Source: Pseudoduganella sp. (GTDB lineage Bacteria > Pseudomonadota > Gammaproteobacteria > Burkholderiales > Burkholderiaceae_D). From it: a stretch of 64,000 bases of DNA. Numbering within the stretch: position 1 is the stretch's first letter; each line of letters begins with the position of its first letter. Below, piece by piece: positions 35,036 to 44,063 of the stretch. A model generated the notes under the pieces. That model searched no databases. It had not been told where the DNA came from and saw only the letters and a program-made list of their open reading frames with translations. The position numbers were made by a program, and so were the translations under genes. The stretch is taken from the NCBI GenBank assembly GCA_021323265.1, contig JAJTCO010000021.1, positions 1 to 64,000 on the forward strand, read 5' to 3'.

Positions 35036-35995
35036 TTACGCAGGAAGGCCCAGGCGCGCGCGTGCGGCGTTGTATTCCGTCTTCAAACGTTCGACCATTT
35101 CCGCCGTGGTGGGCACGTCGTGCATCAGGCCGACGCCCTGCCCTGCGCCCCAGATGTCGCGCCAGGCCTTGGCGGTGCCGCTGTTGAAGCTCATTTTCGA
35201 CTTGTCCGAGGCCGGCAGGTTTTCCGGGTCCAGGCCGGCCGCCATGATCGACTTCTTCAGGTAATTGCCATGCACGCCTGTGAACAGGTTGGTGTACACC
35301 ACGTCGGATGCGGCCGATTCCACGATGGCTTTGCGGTATTCGTCGGTGACGTTCGATTCCCTGGTAGCCAGCCAGCGCGAACCGATGTAGGCGAAGTCCG
35401 CCCCCATGGCCTGCGCCGCGAGGATCGCGTCGCCGGTGGCAATAGCGCCGGACAGGGCCAGCGGGCCGTCGAAGAAGCGCCGCACCTCGCCCACCAGCGC
35501 GAACGGGGACAGCGTGCCCGCGTGGCCGCCCGCTCCGCTGGCCACCAGGATCAGGCCGTCGACGCCCGCTTCCAGCGCCTTCTGCGCATGGCGGATATTG
35601 ATCACGTCGTGCAGCACGATGCCGCCGTAGCTGTGGATAGCATCCAACATTTCCACAGGCGGCGCGCGCAGCGAGGAAATGATGATCGGCACCTTGTGGC
35701 GCACGCAGACTTCGACGTCGTGCTCCAGGCGTTCGTTGGAATGATGCACGATCTGGTTGACCGCGATCGGGCCCACGCGCGCGCCGGGATTGGCGGCCTG
35801 GTAATCGGCCAGCTCGCGCTGCAATTCGGTCAGCCAGGTTTCAAGCAGCTCCTTGGGCCGCGCGTTCAGCGCCGGGAAGGAGCCGACGATGCCGGCCTTG
35901 CACTGCGCGGCCACCAACGCCGGGCCGCTGGCGATGAACATCGGCGCGGCGATGATGGGAAGGGTCAGGTTCTGCAATACGGCTGGTAGTGTCAT
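35036..35995 (-). CDS. Nitronate monooxygenase family flavoprotein
   Basis: A 319-residue FMN-dependent TIM-barrel enzyme of the 2-nitropropane dioxygenase/nitronate monooxygenase family. Visible are NLTLPIIAAPMFIASGPALV at the start, the GLILVASGAGGHAG flavin-phosphate loop, LSGAIATGDAILAAQAMGADFAYIGSRWLAT and GQGVGLMHDVPTTAEMV near the end. These enzymes detoxify alkyl nitronates; some members reduce enoyl-type substrates instead. It is downstream of the DUF4139 gene with a 10-base gap and may be co-transcribed. Confidence 0.92.
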   Translation of the reverse strand: MTLPAVLQNLTLPIIAAPMFIASGPALVAAQCKAGIVGSFPALNARPKELLETWLTELQRELADYQAANPGARVGPIAVNQIVHHSNERLEHDVEVCVRHKVPIIISSLRAPPVEMLDAIHSYGGIVLHDVINIRHAQKALEAGVDGLILVASGAGGHAGTLSPFALVGEVRRFFDGPLALSGAIATGDAILAAQAMGADFAYIGSRWLATRESNVTDEYRKAIVESAASDVVYTNLFTGVHGNYLKKSIMAAGLDPENLPASDKSKMSFNSGTAKAWRDIWGAGQGVGLMHDVPTTAEMVERLKTEYNAARARLGLPA

Positions 35996-36005
35996 GTTGC
36001 CCGCC

Positions 36006-37601
36006 TCAGAAATTGTGCATGCCGCTAACTGTACCTTCTTTCGGATACGTGATGGTGTAGCCCACGCTGATCTTCATCGTCTCGCTCGGCGCCAGGGTCT
36101 TCTCCCATCCCACCACGCCCTGGCGCTGCTGCCAGGCCAGGATGCCGGGCTGCGGCGCGAAACTCTGCTTGACCTTGACTTCTTCCGACGCGCTCACCGG
36201 CGCCGCTTCCAGCACCAGCAAGTCGATCGGCTTCTTGTGCAGGCTGCTGATGGTGAAGACGTCGGCCACCTGGTGCTCGCCGCGCTGCGCGAGCAGGCCG
36301 CGGCTGCCAGACTGCTGGTCGGCGCGGTCCACCGTCACGCGCACCAGTTCATCGCGGCCGAACGACAGCGCCAGCTTGTCCGATGCCTGGGTGTTCCAGT
36401 GCGCGGCGCCGACATAGGCGCCGTCGCGGTACAGCTGGACGTTCCCGCTCAGCCAGACGCCGGATGGGCGCTCGGCTTGGGCCGTGAGAACGGCAAACTT
36501 CTCCTGGCGCGGCACCACGCGCACTTGCTGCCTGGCCGGCAGTTTCAGCGTCGACAAGCCAAGGGTGATCTCGCGTCCGTCGGACGCCAGGCTGACGCGG
36601 TTGGGTACGGCGAATTCGGTATCGAAGGCGCCCTGCGTCTCCACCACCGGCGGGATGAAGTTGTCCTGCGCGGCGCGTGCCACGCCCGGCGCCGGCGGGG
36701 CCGGCGGCGCATACGCCATCGCCAAGACTGGCTTTTCCAGCAATTGGGCTTCCGCCTGCGGGCGCGGCGCGTGGTAGGTCAGGCGCCGCGTCATCGGATC
36801 GGGGGCTTGCGGCGACAGGCGCGGCTGGCCGGTGGACAGGCGCAGCTCCACGCCGCTCCAGTCTTCGCCGGACTTCTGCGCCACCACGGCCATGCGTTCG
36901 AGCTCAATGGAGGACGTGTCGGAATTCAGGGTGGCGCGGTAGGCCGGCTTCCAGCCCGCGCGGTTGACCTGGTAGGACACCTTGACGCTACCTGCCTGCT
37001 GCGCCGCGAGCGCAATGGTGATGCTGCGCTGGTCGCGCGCGCCGCTGCGGGCCTTGTCCAGCTCGCGCTGCGCGGCCTTGATCTTGCGGTCGAGCTCGCG
37101 CAGCTGGACCTGCGTGCGCTGGATCTGCGCCAGCGCTTCGCGCCCGCCGCGCTTGATGGTGTCGACGGCCGCCGCCAGCGACTTGCCGTCGACGGGCGCC
37201 TGCGCGCTGTCGCCGCCGTTCAGCTTCGCCAGGTAATTCTTGACCAGCATGGACGACTCGACCTCCACCGTCAGCACGTCGCGGCTGTCCTGCAATGCCT
37301 GCAGGCGCGCTTCCAGTTCGGCCTCGCGCTGGCTGGGCGCTTCGGCCTGCCCCTCGTCGCGCGTCACCACCTGGCCCACCTGCACGCCCGGCGAAGCCTG
37401 CACGCGCAGCGTTTGCGCATCGAAGTTGGCGGGCAAGCCGGTGATTTCCAGCTCTTTCATGCCCGGCGCGACCTGGGCGCTGCGTTCCACCATGGCGGTG
37501 CCTGAGTACAGCGTCACGCGCGTGATGGGGGCGTTGCCGGCGGCGTGCGCCAGTCCCTGCAATGCGAAACAGATGGCGACGGCGATACGGGTTGGCTTCA
37601 T
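36006..37601 (-). CDS. Exported DUF4139 (MuiA-like) protein
   Basis: A 531-residue exported protein with a signal peptide of about 20 residues (MKPTRIAVAICFALQGLAHA). An N-terminal DUF4140-like domain (ITRVTLYSGTAMVERSAQVAPG) is followed by a coiled-coil region at about 95-200 and a C-terminal DUF4139 beta-rich domain (SVKVSYQVNRAGWKPAYRATLNSDT through SVGYTITYPKEGTVSGMHNF). The Proteobacterial relatives are called mucoidy inhibitor MuiA; molecular role unknown. The ATG at 37601 is chosen for its signal peptide over an in-frame start at 37658. Confidence 0.87.
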   Translation of the reverse strand: MKPTRIAVAICFALQGLAHAAGNAPITRVTLYSGTAMVERSAQVAPGMKELEITGLPANFDAQTLRVQASPGVQVGQVVTRDEGQAEAPSQREAELEARLQALQDSRDVLTVEVESSMLVKNYLAKLNGGDSAQAPVDGKSLAAAVDTIKRGGREALAQIQRTQVQLRELDRKIKAAQRELDKARSGARDQRSITIALAAQQAGSVKVSYQVNRAGWKPAYRATLNSDTSSIELERMAVVAQKSGEDWSGVELRLSTGQPRLSPQAPDPMTRRLTYHAPRPQAEAQLLEKPVLAMAYAPPAPPAPGVARAAQDNFIPPVVETQGAFDTEFAVPNRVSLASDGREITLGLSTLKLPARQQVRVVPRQEKFAVLTAQAERPSGVWLSGNVQLYRDGAYVGAAHWNTQASDKLALSFGRDELVRVTVDRADQQSGSRGLLAQRGEHQVADVFTISSLHKKPIDLLVLEAAPVSASEEVKVKQSFAPQPGILAWQQRQGVVGWEKTLAPSETMKISVGYTITYPKEGTVSGMHNF

Positions 37602-37659
37602 ATTGGTGGCAAAGGCGGTGGAAAGCCCGATCTTGCAGCGCGTTGGAAATATTGTCAAT

Positions 37660-39243
37660 TTAGGAACGCCACACGGCGGCCAGGGCCTTGAGCTTGGTCC
37701 AGACTGGCAGGCGCTCGTCCGATAGCGCGTCCAGGAAATCGGACAGGCGCTTCGACTTGGCCATGGTGTAGACCGTGAGCGCCGTGGTCACGCCAAATAC
37801 GGCGATGAAGAACCCCATGCGGTGCGACATGGGCGCATCCGCCTCGGCCAAGAGGTTCATGCCGAGGAAACCGGTGGTGATGGTGCCGATCATGCCGAAA
37901 ATGGTGACCACCGTCAGGCGCACCACGGTGTTGGCCTGGCGCCGCAGGCTGTCCGCCTCCAGATAGCCGTTCATGTCGGCCACCCGGGTCTTCACCTCGG
38001 CATAGGCGCGCTCCAGGTCCAGGTGCTGGCCGCACATGCGGAACAGGGCGCGGATCTGCTGCTGGTCGGAGATTTCGGTGAACCAGTAGCGGTGCGTGAA
38101 GCGCAGGAAGCTCTCGAAGGCGTAGCGGATGCGGCGCTTGAAGCTGCGCACGCTGTCCGCGTCCGCCACCTGCAGCTGGGTCAGCGCTTCGGCCAGGCGG
38201 TCGGAGAACATCAGCAGCGAGGCCTTCTGCAGGTGCGCGATCATGAACAACAGGAAGTGCTGGTGGCGGAACTGCGACAGCACGCCGCGCTCCTTGCAGC
38301 AGAAGAATGGCGAATTCGCGTCGCCCACCACCACCAGCGCATAGCCGCTGCAGATGTAGCGCGTGAACGGCGCCGCGCCGCCCGCGCACCAGAAGCGGTC
38401 ATAGGCGAAGCGGCGGTCGATCCCGTCGCCCTGCACGCGCAAGGCGTCCGCCGCAGGCGCCGACGAAGTGCCGGCCACGGTGCCCAGGGCCGCGAAATCC
38501 TCGGCGTCCAGCGCGCCGGGACGGTCGACCGCCAGGTAGGCCATCATCGGCATGCGGTAATACTCCACCTGGCGGTAGCGCAATGCGGCCGTGGCGCCGG
38601 CCGCGTCGGGCACCATCGGCTCCAGCAGGAAACGCCAGTGCGAGGCGATGCGCGGCGCCTGGTGCCGCACCACCTGTTCAATGAAGGCCTGCCGCTCCTG
38701 CGCATCCGACTGCGCCAGCAGGCAGCCTTCGGCATCGAGCCATTCCACCCCATGCATGCAATGCAGCGCGTTGCCATGCTCGTCCCAGCCGGCAGGATAG
38801 GCGCGGCCGAAGCGGTACAGCAGGTCCTGCGCCTCGGCGAGCGGCAAGTCGGCCGTGCCGACTTCCATCACCAGCAGCACGATGTCGACGTCGAAGAAGA
38901 AATGCAGGCAGAGGTTGTGCACGTCCAGCACGCGCGGCGCGGCGCCGGGCTGGGCCACCACCCGCACTTGCGCAATGTCGCGGCGGCGGAAGATGCGCCG
39001 CTGGCCGGCGCCGAACAGGAAGCGCAGCACATAGGGCAGGAAACTGACGAACTCCGTGTAATAGCGCTCCTGGAAGGCGACGCCGGCATCCTGCGCCGAG
39101 GTCACTTCGCGCCACAGCGCGTCGGCGCCCAGCAGTTCCCAGGGCCGCGCATGCGCGCGCTCGGCCCCATCGGGCGGCATCAGCCGCAATGGCCATAACA
39201 GAACCTGCCGGACATGCTGCACATGCGGGGAGTGGGCGCTCAT
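37660..39243 (-). CDS. CorA-like membrane protein with large N-terminal domain
   Basis: A 527-residue protein. The last about 110 residues look like a CorA-type metal-ion channel end: a helical stalk, TM1 (VRLTVVTIFGMIGTITTGFLGMNLL) with the GMN signature at about residue 460, a short loop, TM2 (MGFFIAVFGVTTALTVYTMAK) and a basic tail. The N-terminal about 400 residues do not look like the standard CorA funnel: they include VLDVHNLCLHFFFDVDIVLLVMEVGT and cysteine pairs (FFCCKE). A metal-transport role is inferred from the GMN motif only. Confidence 0.75.
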   Translation of the reverse strand: MSAHSPHVQHVRQVLLWPLRLMPPDGAERAHARPWELLGADALWREVTSAQDAGVAFQERYYTEFVSFLPYVLRFLFGAGQRRIFRRRDIAQVRVVAQPGAAPRVLDVHNLCLHFFFDVDIVLLVMEVGTADLPLAEAQDLLYRFGRAYPAGWDEHGNALHCMHGVEWLDAEGCLLAQSDAQERQAFIEQVVRHQAPRIASHWRFLLEPMVPDAAGATAALRYRQVEYYRMPMMAYLAVDRPGALDAEDFAALGTVAGTSSAPAADALRVQGDGIDRRFAYDRFWCAGGAAPFTRYICSGYALVVVGDANSPFFCCKERGVLSQFRHQHFLLFMIAHLQKASLLMFSDRLAEALTQLQVADADSVRSFKRRIRYAFESFLRFTHRYWFTEISDQQQIRALFRMCGQHLDLERAYAEVKTRVADMNGYLEADSLRRQANTVVRLTVVTIFGMIGTITTGFLGMNLLAEADAPMSHRMGFFIAVFGVTTALTVYTMAKSKRLSDFLDALSDERLPVWTKLKALAAVWRS

Positions 39244-39270
39244 GCGGCCCAGTATAGCCGAGCCGGCGGG

Positions 39271-40191
39271 TCAGCCGTCGTTAAGGAGCATGTCGTTCTC
39301 GACGCGGGCGCTGCAGGCGCGCACCAGCTGTTTGACGGCCCATGCGGCAAGTTCCTCGGCGCTCATGCCGAAGTGGCGGCGGCCGATTTCCACCATCAGG
39401 GGAATGGAGCCCAGCAGCGGGCCGAGCGCGGCCAGCGGCATGCTCTGGCGTTCCAGCAGCAGGAACTTGAGCAGCACCTTGACCGCGTACTCCGCATTGC
39501 GCTTGGGGTCGGCCGACAGGAAGTCCAGGCGGCGCCGCGCGCGCGCCAGGGCGCCCGCCACGTCGTCGAACACGGCGCCGTGGCCGGGAATCACCACCCG
39601 CACGTCCAGGCCCGCGATCAGGTCCAGCGTGGCGCCGGCTTCGGCGAAGCCGCCGTCATCCTCGAGCTCGGGGAAGATCACGCCGAAGCCGTTTTGCCAC
39701 AGCGCGTCCGCCGACACCAGCACCTTCTCGGCCGGGCAATAGTAGATCACCGAATGGGCGTGGTGGCCGGGGGCGCCGAGCACCTGCCATTCCAGGTCGC
39801 CCAGGGTCAGCGTCTGGCCGGGCGTCACCACGCCGTCGATGGTGAAGCGCTCGCACTGCTGGCCGGTGGCCTTGAAGCTCAGCGCATCCTCGTCCCAGCG
39901 CCGCACCTTGTCCGCTTCCGCCTCGGGAATGAACGTGTCGCAGCCGAAATGCGCCTGCAGCGCCGCATTGCCGCCGCAATGGTCGGAATGCAGGTGGGTG
40001 TTGTAGAGGCGGTCCAGGTGGCGTCCGCGCAGGGCATGGCGCACCAGCTCCAGCGTCTGCTGCCGGTGCGTGACGTAGCCGCTGTCGATCAGGGCCGCGT
40101 CGTGGCGGCCCAGCAGCAGCACATTGTTGGAGGATAGCCAGCCGCGTTCGAAAACGTGGATGGATGGGTGTAGCTTCATTGCGTCAGTCAA
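39271..40191 (-). CDS. MBL-fold metallo-hydrolase
   Basis: A 306-residue metallo-beta-lactamase-fold hydrolase. The metal motif HLHSDH is complete (H66, H68, D70, H71), with the further histidines in APGHHAHS and VIPGHGAVFDD and the DSG loop near residue 36. The C-terminal 90 residues are helical. Substrate unknown; the glyoxalase II/lactonase-like group is likely. Its start overlaps the DUF1289 stop by eight bases, so the two are coupled. Confidence 0.92.
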   Translation of the reverse strand: MTDAMKLHPSIHVFERGWLSSNNVLLLGRHDAALIDSGYVTHRQQTLELVRHALRGRHLDRLYNTHLHSDHCGGNAALQAHFGCDTFIPEAEADKVRRWDEDALSFKATGQQCERFTIDGVVTPGQTLTLGDLEWQVLGAPGHHAHSVIYYCPAEKVLVSADALWQNGFGVIFPELEDDGGFAEAGATLDLIAGLDVRVVIPGHGAVFDDVAGALARARRRLDFLSADPKRNAEYAVKVLLKFLLLERQSMPLAALGPLLGSIPLMVEIGRRHFGMSAEELAAWAVKQLVRACSARVENDMLLNDG

Positions 40192-40399
40192 AGTCGATCA
40201 GTTGCTCGCGGCGGCGCAGCTCCGCCCACACGGCGCGTTTGTAGGCGTCGTCGGCACGCGACCAGGCAACGATTTCGTCGATGGTCCGCAGGCAACCTTC
40301 GCAAAATCCGGTATCCCGGTTCATCTTGCACAGGCTCACGCAGGGGGAAGGCACGGGCGTCGCCAGTTCCGGCGCGCCTGGCGGCAGTTCAGTACTCAT
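40184..40399 (-). CDS. DUF1289 family small cysteine protein
   Basis: A 71-residue protein of the DUF1289 family, recognised by SPCVSLCKMNRDTGFCEGCLRTIDEI: four cysteines (C-x3-C and C-x2-C) likely to bind a metal or iron-sulphur centre, followed by a helical EIVAWS segment. The ATG at 40399 (MSTELPPGAPEL) fits the family length; a longer in-frame reading begins inside the opposite gene. It is the first gene of a two-gene unit with the MBL hydrolase. Confidence 0.9.
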   Translation of the reverse strand: MSTELPPGAPELATPVPSPCVSLCKMNRDTGFCEGCLRTIDEIVAWSRADDAYKRAVWAELRRREQLIDFD

Positions 40400-40553
40400 G
40401 GCCGCCATTTTACCGCAGTGCGGCAAAACGGCTGCCGTGGCCATTGCGCCGCAGTGCGCGACTGGCCAAAACGCCAACCTTGCTATACTGGCGTGGTAGC
40501 AAAACAATAGGCGTGGCGAGGAGACACCCGACCAACCAGCCAACGAGGTGCCT

Positions 40554-41534
40554 ATGAAGCTCGACCGCCATTGGTTCTCCCGCGCCCTGGGCCTGCTGGC
40601 CCAGCGCCGCCTGGGCCGCCCTGGCGCTGGCGCAGCGCAATTTAGCGGCGGCATGTTTCATTGCCGTGCCGGCAGCAGGGCGTACAAGCTGTTCATCCCC
40701 TCCTGCTACAGCGGCCAGCCCCTGCCCCTGCTGGTCATGCTGCACGGCTGCCAGCAGGATCCCGACGATTTCGCCGCCGGCACGCAAATGAATGCGGTGG
40801 CCGAGGATCGCGGCTGCCTGGTGCTCTATCCGGCCCAGTCGCACGAGGCCAATCCCGCCCGCTGCTGGAACTGGTTCAGCGCCCTGGAGCAGGCGCGCGG
40901 CCAGGGCGAGCCGGCCATCATCGCCGCCATGACGCGCGAGATCATGGCGCGCTATCCGGTGCGGCAGAGCCAGGTGTTTATCGCGGGACTGTCGGCTGGC
41001 GGCGCCATGGCCGTCATTGCCGGCACCCTGTATCCGGACCTGTTTGCCGCGGTGGGCGTGCATTCCGGTCTGCCCTTCGCGGCGGCGCGCGACTTGCCCT
41101 CCGCCCTGTATGCCATGCGGCTGGGCGCGGCCGGCGCCCGGGCGGCGCAGACGGCGGGCCAGCCGATCATCGTCTTCCACGGCGACCAGGACCGCACGGT
41201 GCATCCCGCCAACGGCGAGCACGTGCTGGCGCAGGGCTTGCGCAGCCACCCGCAGGGGGAATACGCCAATCCTGCCACCCTGGCCGGCCAGGTGCCGGAC
41301 GGCCACGCCTTCACGCTGAAGGCGCACTGGCTGGAGGATGGCTCGCCGCTGGGCGAGCATTGGGTGATCCATGGCGCCGGTCATGCCTGGTCCGGCGGCA
41401 GCAAGGAGGGCAGCTACACCGACCCGCGCGGTCCGGACGCCAGCCGGGAGATGATGCGCTTCTTCAGCGCGGCGCGGCGCGCCGGCCAAAGTGCCATTTC
41501 ATCGCCAGCACGCACAGGGCCAGTACCAGGGTGA
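40554..41534 (+). CDS. PHB depolymerase family esterase
   Basis: A 326-residue alpha/beta hydrolase of the polyhydroxybutyrate depolymerase/esterase family. It has the YKLFIPSCYSGQPLPLLVMLHGCQQDPDDFAAGT start that marks the family, the lipase box GLSAGG (about residue 143), the acid in HGDQDRTVHP and the histidine in HGAGHAWSGG. No clear signal peptide, so it may be cytosolic or non-classically exported. The ATG at 40554 is preferred over a GTG six bases earlier. The last 71 bases overlap the convergent SemiSWEET gene, and the C-terminal SAISSPARTGPVPG is encoded there. A TATACT -10-like hexamer is at 40484-40489. Confidence 0.88.
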   Translation: MKLDRHWFSRALGLLAQRRLGRPGAGAAQFSGGMFHCRAGSRAYKLFIPSCYSGQPLPLLVMLHGCQQDPDDFAAGTQMNAVAEDRGCLVLYPAQSHEANPARCWNWFSALEQARGQGEPAIIAAMTREIMARYPVRQSQVFIAGLSAGGAMAVIAGTLYPDLFAAVGVHSGLPFAAARDLPSALYAMRLGAAGARAAQTAGQPIIVFHGDQDRTVHPANGEHVLAQGLRSHPQGEYANPATLAGQVPDGHAFTLKAHWLEDGSPLGEHWVIHGAGHAWSGGSKEGSYTDPRGPDASREMMRFFSAARRAGQSAISSPARTGPVPG

Positions 41535-41739
41535 TGCCATTGGCCAGCATCACCGGCCAGGCTCCCAGTTGCCAGCCGTACAGCAGCCAGAGGAAGACCC
41601 CGCAGGAGAAGATCAGGTACATGCCGGTGGAAATACCGTCGGCATGTCGCTGGCGCCAGACCAGCAGGACTTGGGGTACAAAGGCAAACGTGGTGCAGAA
41701 CGCGGCTATAAAGCCGAGCAGGTCGGTGTCGAGCAACAT
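41464..41739 (-). CDS. SemiSWEET sugar transporter (PQ-loop)
   Basis: A 91-residue membrane protein with three hydrophobic helices, the length and topology of bacterial SemiSWEETs, which dimerise to pass sugars such as sucrose. The PQ motif is visible in FAFVPQVLLVWRQR, and the GISTGMYLIFSCGVFLWLLYGW segment is typical. The ATG at 41739 overlaps the stop of the CWC gene (TGATG). Its 3' end overlaps the convergent esterase gene by 71 bases. Confidence 0.9.
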   Translation of the reverse strand: MLLDTDLLGFIAAFCTTFAFVPQVLLVWRQRHADGISTGMYLIFSCGVFLWLLYGWQLGAWPVMLANGITLVLALCVLAMKWHFGRRAAPR

Positions 41740-41951
41740 CAGGGGGCTTTCACGGCAGCGATATGGGCGCGCAGGCATTCCGGGCACCAGCAGCCCACCG
41801 CACTGGCGCCAGCGTCGGGCACCGCCAGCACCGGCGGCAGGAAGGTGCACCAGCACGGCGTTTCGCCGGGCGCGCCAGTGGGGGCCTGGCCCGGCGCCGC
41901 ATCGGCCATGGCGCAGTGGAACGCGGCGCCGCAACGCTCGCAGGTGCTCAT
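41739..41951 (-). CDS. Cysteine-rich CWC family protein
   Basis: A 70-residue protein matching the Cys-rich CWC family: CERCGAAFHC near the N-terminus, the CWC triplet in TPCWCTFLPP and CWCPECLRAHI near the C-terminus. Nine cysteines suggest metal binding; function unknown. The ATG at 41951 (MSTCERCG) fits the family; an in-frame ATG at 41981 would add ten residues. It is coupled to the SemiSWEET gene by a one-base overlap. Confidence 0.85.
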   Translation of the reverse strand: MSTCERCGAAFHCAMADAAPGQAPTGAPGETPCWCTFLPPVLAVPDAGASAVGCWCPECLRAHIAAVKAP

Positions 41952-42002
41952 ATCATCATTACAATCATGCGTGGGGAACAAGTCCAGCCTAGCGGATCAA
42001 AC

Positions 42003-42032
42003 AGGAAATTACAACACGATTGGCCCTATAAT
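42003..42032 (+). promoter_or_regulatory. Probable argB promoter
   Basis: A perfect TATAAT at 42027-42032 lies 41 bases before the argB ATG. No good -35 element is found at 16-18 bases upstream (sequence GGAAAT), so an activator or an extended contact may compensate. Confidence 0.5.
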
Positions 42033-42073
42033 GCGCACCATCGACCTTAAATTCATTTTTGGAAAACCCCGCC

Positions 42074-42997
42074 ATGACCAACCTGCCAGCAACTGACCCG
42101 GATATGTCCACTGACCTGAGCGGCGTTACGCCCCAAGTCAAGGCACAGATCCTGGCCGAGGCGCTGCCGTACATCCGCAATTACCACGGCAAGACCATTG
42201 TCATCAAATACGGCGGCAACGCCATGACCGAGGAGCGCCTGAAGCACGGCTTCGCGCGCGACCTGATCCTGCTGAAACTGGTGGGCATGAACCCTGTGGT
42301 GGTGCATGGCGGCGGTCCGCAAATCGACAATGCGCTGAAAAAAATCGGCAAGCAGGGTACGTTCGTGCAGGGCATGCGCATCACCGACGAAGAAACCATG
42401 GAAGTGGTGGAGTGGGTGCTGGGCGGTGAAGTGCAGCAGGACATCGTCATGCTGATCAACCACTACGGCGGCCAGGCCGTGGGCCTGACCGGCAAGGACG
42501 GTGGCCTGATCCGCGCGCGCAAGATGTCCATGCCGGACAAGGAAAAGCCAGGCGAATTCCTGGACATCGGTTTTGTGGGCGAGATCGAGGCCATCAACCC
42601 GGCCGTCGTCAAGGCGCTGCAGGACGACGCCTTCATCCCGATCATTTCGCCGATCGGCTTCGGCAAGGATGGCCAGGCGTACAACATCAATGCCGACGTC
42701 GTGGCCGGCAAGATCGCCGAGATCCTGAAAGCCGAGAAGCTGATCATGATGACCAACATCGCCGGCGTGCAGGACAAGAACGGCAATCTGGTGACCGACC
42801 TGTCGGCGCGCGAGATCGACGAAATGTTCGCCGACGGCACGATTTCGGGCGGCATGCTGCCGAAAATCTCCTCCGCACTGGACGCGGCCAAGTCGGGCGT
42901 GAACACCGTTCACATCATCGACGGACGAATTGAACACAGTTTGTTGCTGGAAGTCTTGACCGAACAGGCTTTTGGCACTATGATCCGGTCTCACTAA
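42074..42997 (+). CDS. argB: Acetylglutamate kinase
   Basis: A 307-residue cytosolic kinase that phosphorylates N-acetylglutamate, the second step of arginine synthesis. Clear motifs: [22 protein letters not shown], the [10 protein letters not shown] segment and [29 protein letters not shown]. The ATG at 42074 ([11 protein letters not shown]) is preferred; an ATG at 42059 adds five residues. It is followed after 40 bases by tRNA-Thr, with a hairpin but no terminator between, so the tRNA may be cut from the argB transcript. Confidence 0.96.
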   Translation: MTNLPATDPDMSTDLSGVTPQVKAQILAEALPYIRNYHGKTIVIKYGGNAMTEERLKHGFARDLILLKLVGMNPVVVHGGGPQIDNALKKIGKQGTFVQGMRITDEETMEVVEWVLGGEVQQDIVMLINHYGGQAVGLTGKDGGLIRARKMSMPDKEKPGEFLDIGFVGEIEAINPAVVKALQDDAFIPIISPIGFGKDGQAYNINADVVAGKIAEILKAEKLIMMTNIAGVQDKNGNLVTDLSAREIDEMFADGTISGGMLPKISSALDAAKSGVNTVHIIDGRIEHSLLLEVLTEQAFGTMIRSH

Positions 42998-43002
42998 TTT
43001 TT

Positions 43003-43026
43003 TTGGCGGCTTGCAAAGGCCGCCAA
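43003..43026. other. Hairpin between argB and tRNA-Thr
   Basis: TTGGCGGC (43003-43010) pairs with GCCGCCAA (43019-43026) around an 8-base loop. The T-run lies before the stem, not after it, so this is not a standard terminator for argB. It could protect or help process an argB-tRNA transcript. Confidence 0.5.
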
Positions 43027-43037
43027 GAACGTGAAAT

Positions 43038-43112
<75 letters not shown>

Positions 43113-43118
43113 TTCTCC

Positions 43119-44045
43119 TTAGTAGATCCGCTCTACTTTCACGCCACGCTGGCGCAGCAGTTCCGCAACATTCCCCGATCCGACCAGATGCAGTGTGCCG
43201 ATAGCGGCAAAGCTGTGCTGTTCTTTTTTCATCATCTCCACGATGCCGTCGGCCAGCAAGGGATTGCGCTCCCGCAGCAGCACCTGCTTCATGAATTTGC
43301 CGGAAAAGGTCTGGTCCTGCTCCACTTCGCGCGCCAGCGCGTCGAATTTGGCCGCATCGGCCGCGGCCCACGCATCGAGCAGGTCACGCGGCTGCACGCC
43401 CTGCTTCGGCTCCTCCAGGGTATCCAGGCTGTCTTCCAGGAAGCGTGCCTGCTCCTGCGGCGTCAGGCGCCCGAACAGCGCGGCCTGGCCGCCGATCGAC
43501 TCCAGCTCCACCACGCGCAGCTTGCGGCCGTGCGCCAGGCGCGCCAGTTGCAGGTCCACGCCCAGTTCGGGGCTGTAGCCCAGGCTGCGGTATTCGCCGA
43601 TGGTCAGCATCATCACCACCAGCCAGGGCTTCATCGGCGCCACCATTTCCGGCGCGATGCCGTGCTTTTTCAGCATGCGTTCCAGGCGCGGGCGGTATTC
43701 CGGGCGGATGTCGGCCATGGCGCTGCCGCTGCCCGGCGCATACAGGCCGAATTCGCGCATGACCGCCATCGAGCGTGCCGGGTCGGCCGTGGGGTCCACT
43801 TCCAGCGCCAGCGCCGTGGCGCGCTCCAGGGCCTGCATGACGCGCGGTTCCAGCGGATAGAACTCCTGCGCGCCGACGTGGATGGTTCCGAACAGCCAGG
43901 ACGTATTGCCCGCATACTCCAGCTTGTACAGCGCGCCGCGCGCCGGCTGCGTCGCGTTCGCCGGCGCAGCCGCCGGTTCCGCCGAGCGGGCGCCAAGGCT
44001 CATTCCGAGCAGCAGGCAAAACATCACTATAATCATGCGTCGCAT
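43119..44045 (-). CDS. TraB/GumN family exported protein
   Basis: A 308-residue protein of the TraB/GumN (PrgY-like, Tiki-type metalloprotease fold) family. Signal peptide of about 22 residues (MRRMIIVMFCLLLGMSLGARS), then the family hallmark SWLFGTIHVGAQEFYPLE and the C-terminal SFAAIGTLHLVGSGNVAELLRQRGVKVERI; both GTxH motifs, the supposed catalytic elements, are present. Periplasmic or lipid-facing peptidase activity is plausible but unproved. An AAGGAG site precedes the ATG. It is divergent from the nucleotidase gene with an 18-base gap. Confidence 0.9.
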   Translation of the reverse strand: MRRMIIVMFCLLLGMSLGARSAEPAAAPANATQPARGALYKLEYAGNTSWLFGTIHVGAQEFYPLEPRVMQALERATALALEVDPTADPARSMAVMREFGLYAPGSGSAMADIRPEYRPRLERMLKKHGIAPEMVAPMKPWLVVMMLTIGEYRSLGYSPELGVDLQLARLAHGRKLRVVELESIGGQAALFGRLTPQEQARFLEDSLDTLEEPKQGVQPRDLLDAWAAADAAKFDALAREVEQDQTFSGKFMKQVLLRERNPLLADGIVEMMKKEQHSFAAIGTLHLVGSGNVAELLRQRGVKVERIY

Positions 44046-44063
44046 AGTCACTCCTTGTTGAAC

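Noticed and set aside
41464..41934. Longer start for the SemiSWEET gene
   Set aside because: The extension overlaps the CWC gene in another frame and has no membrane or family features; the three-helix length fits SemiSWEET.
43003..43026. Hairpin after argB as a Rho-independent terminator
   Set aside because: The T-run precedes the stem, and no T-run follows on either strand.
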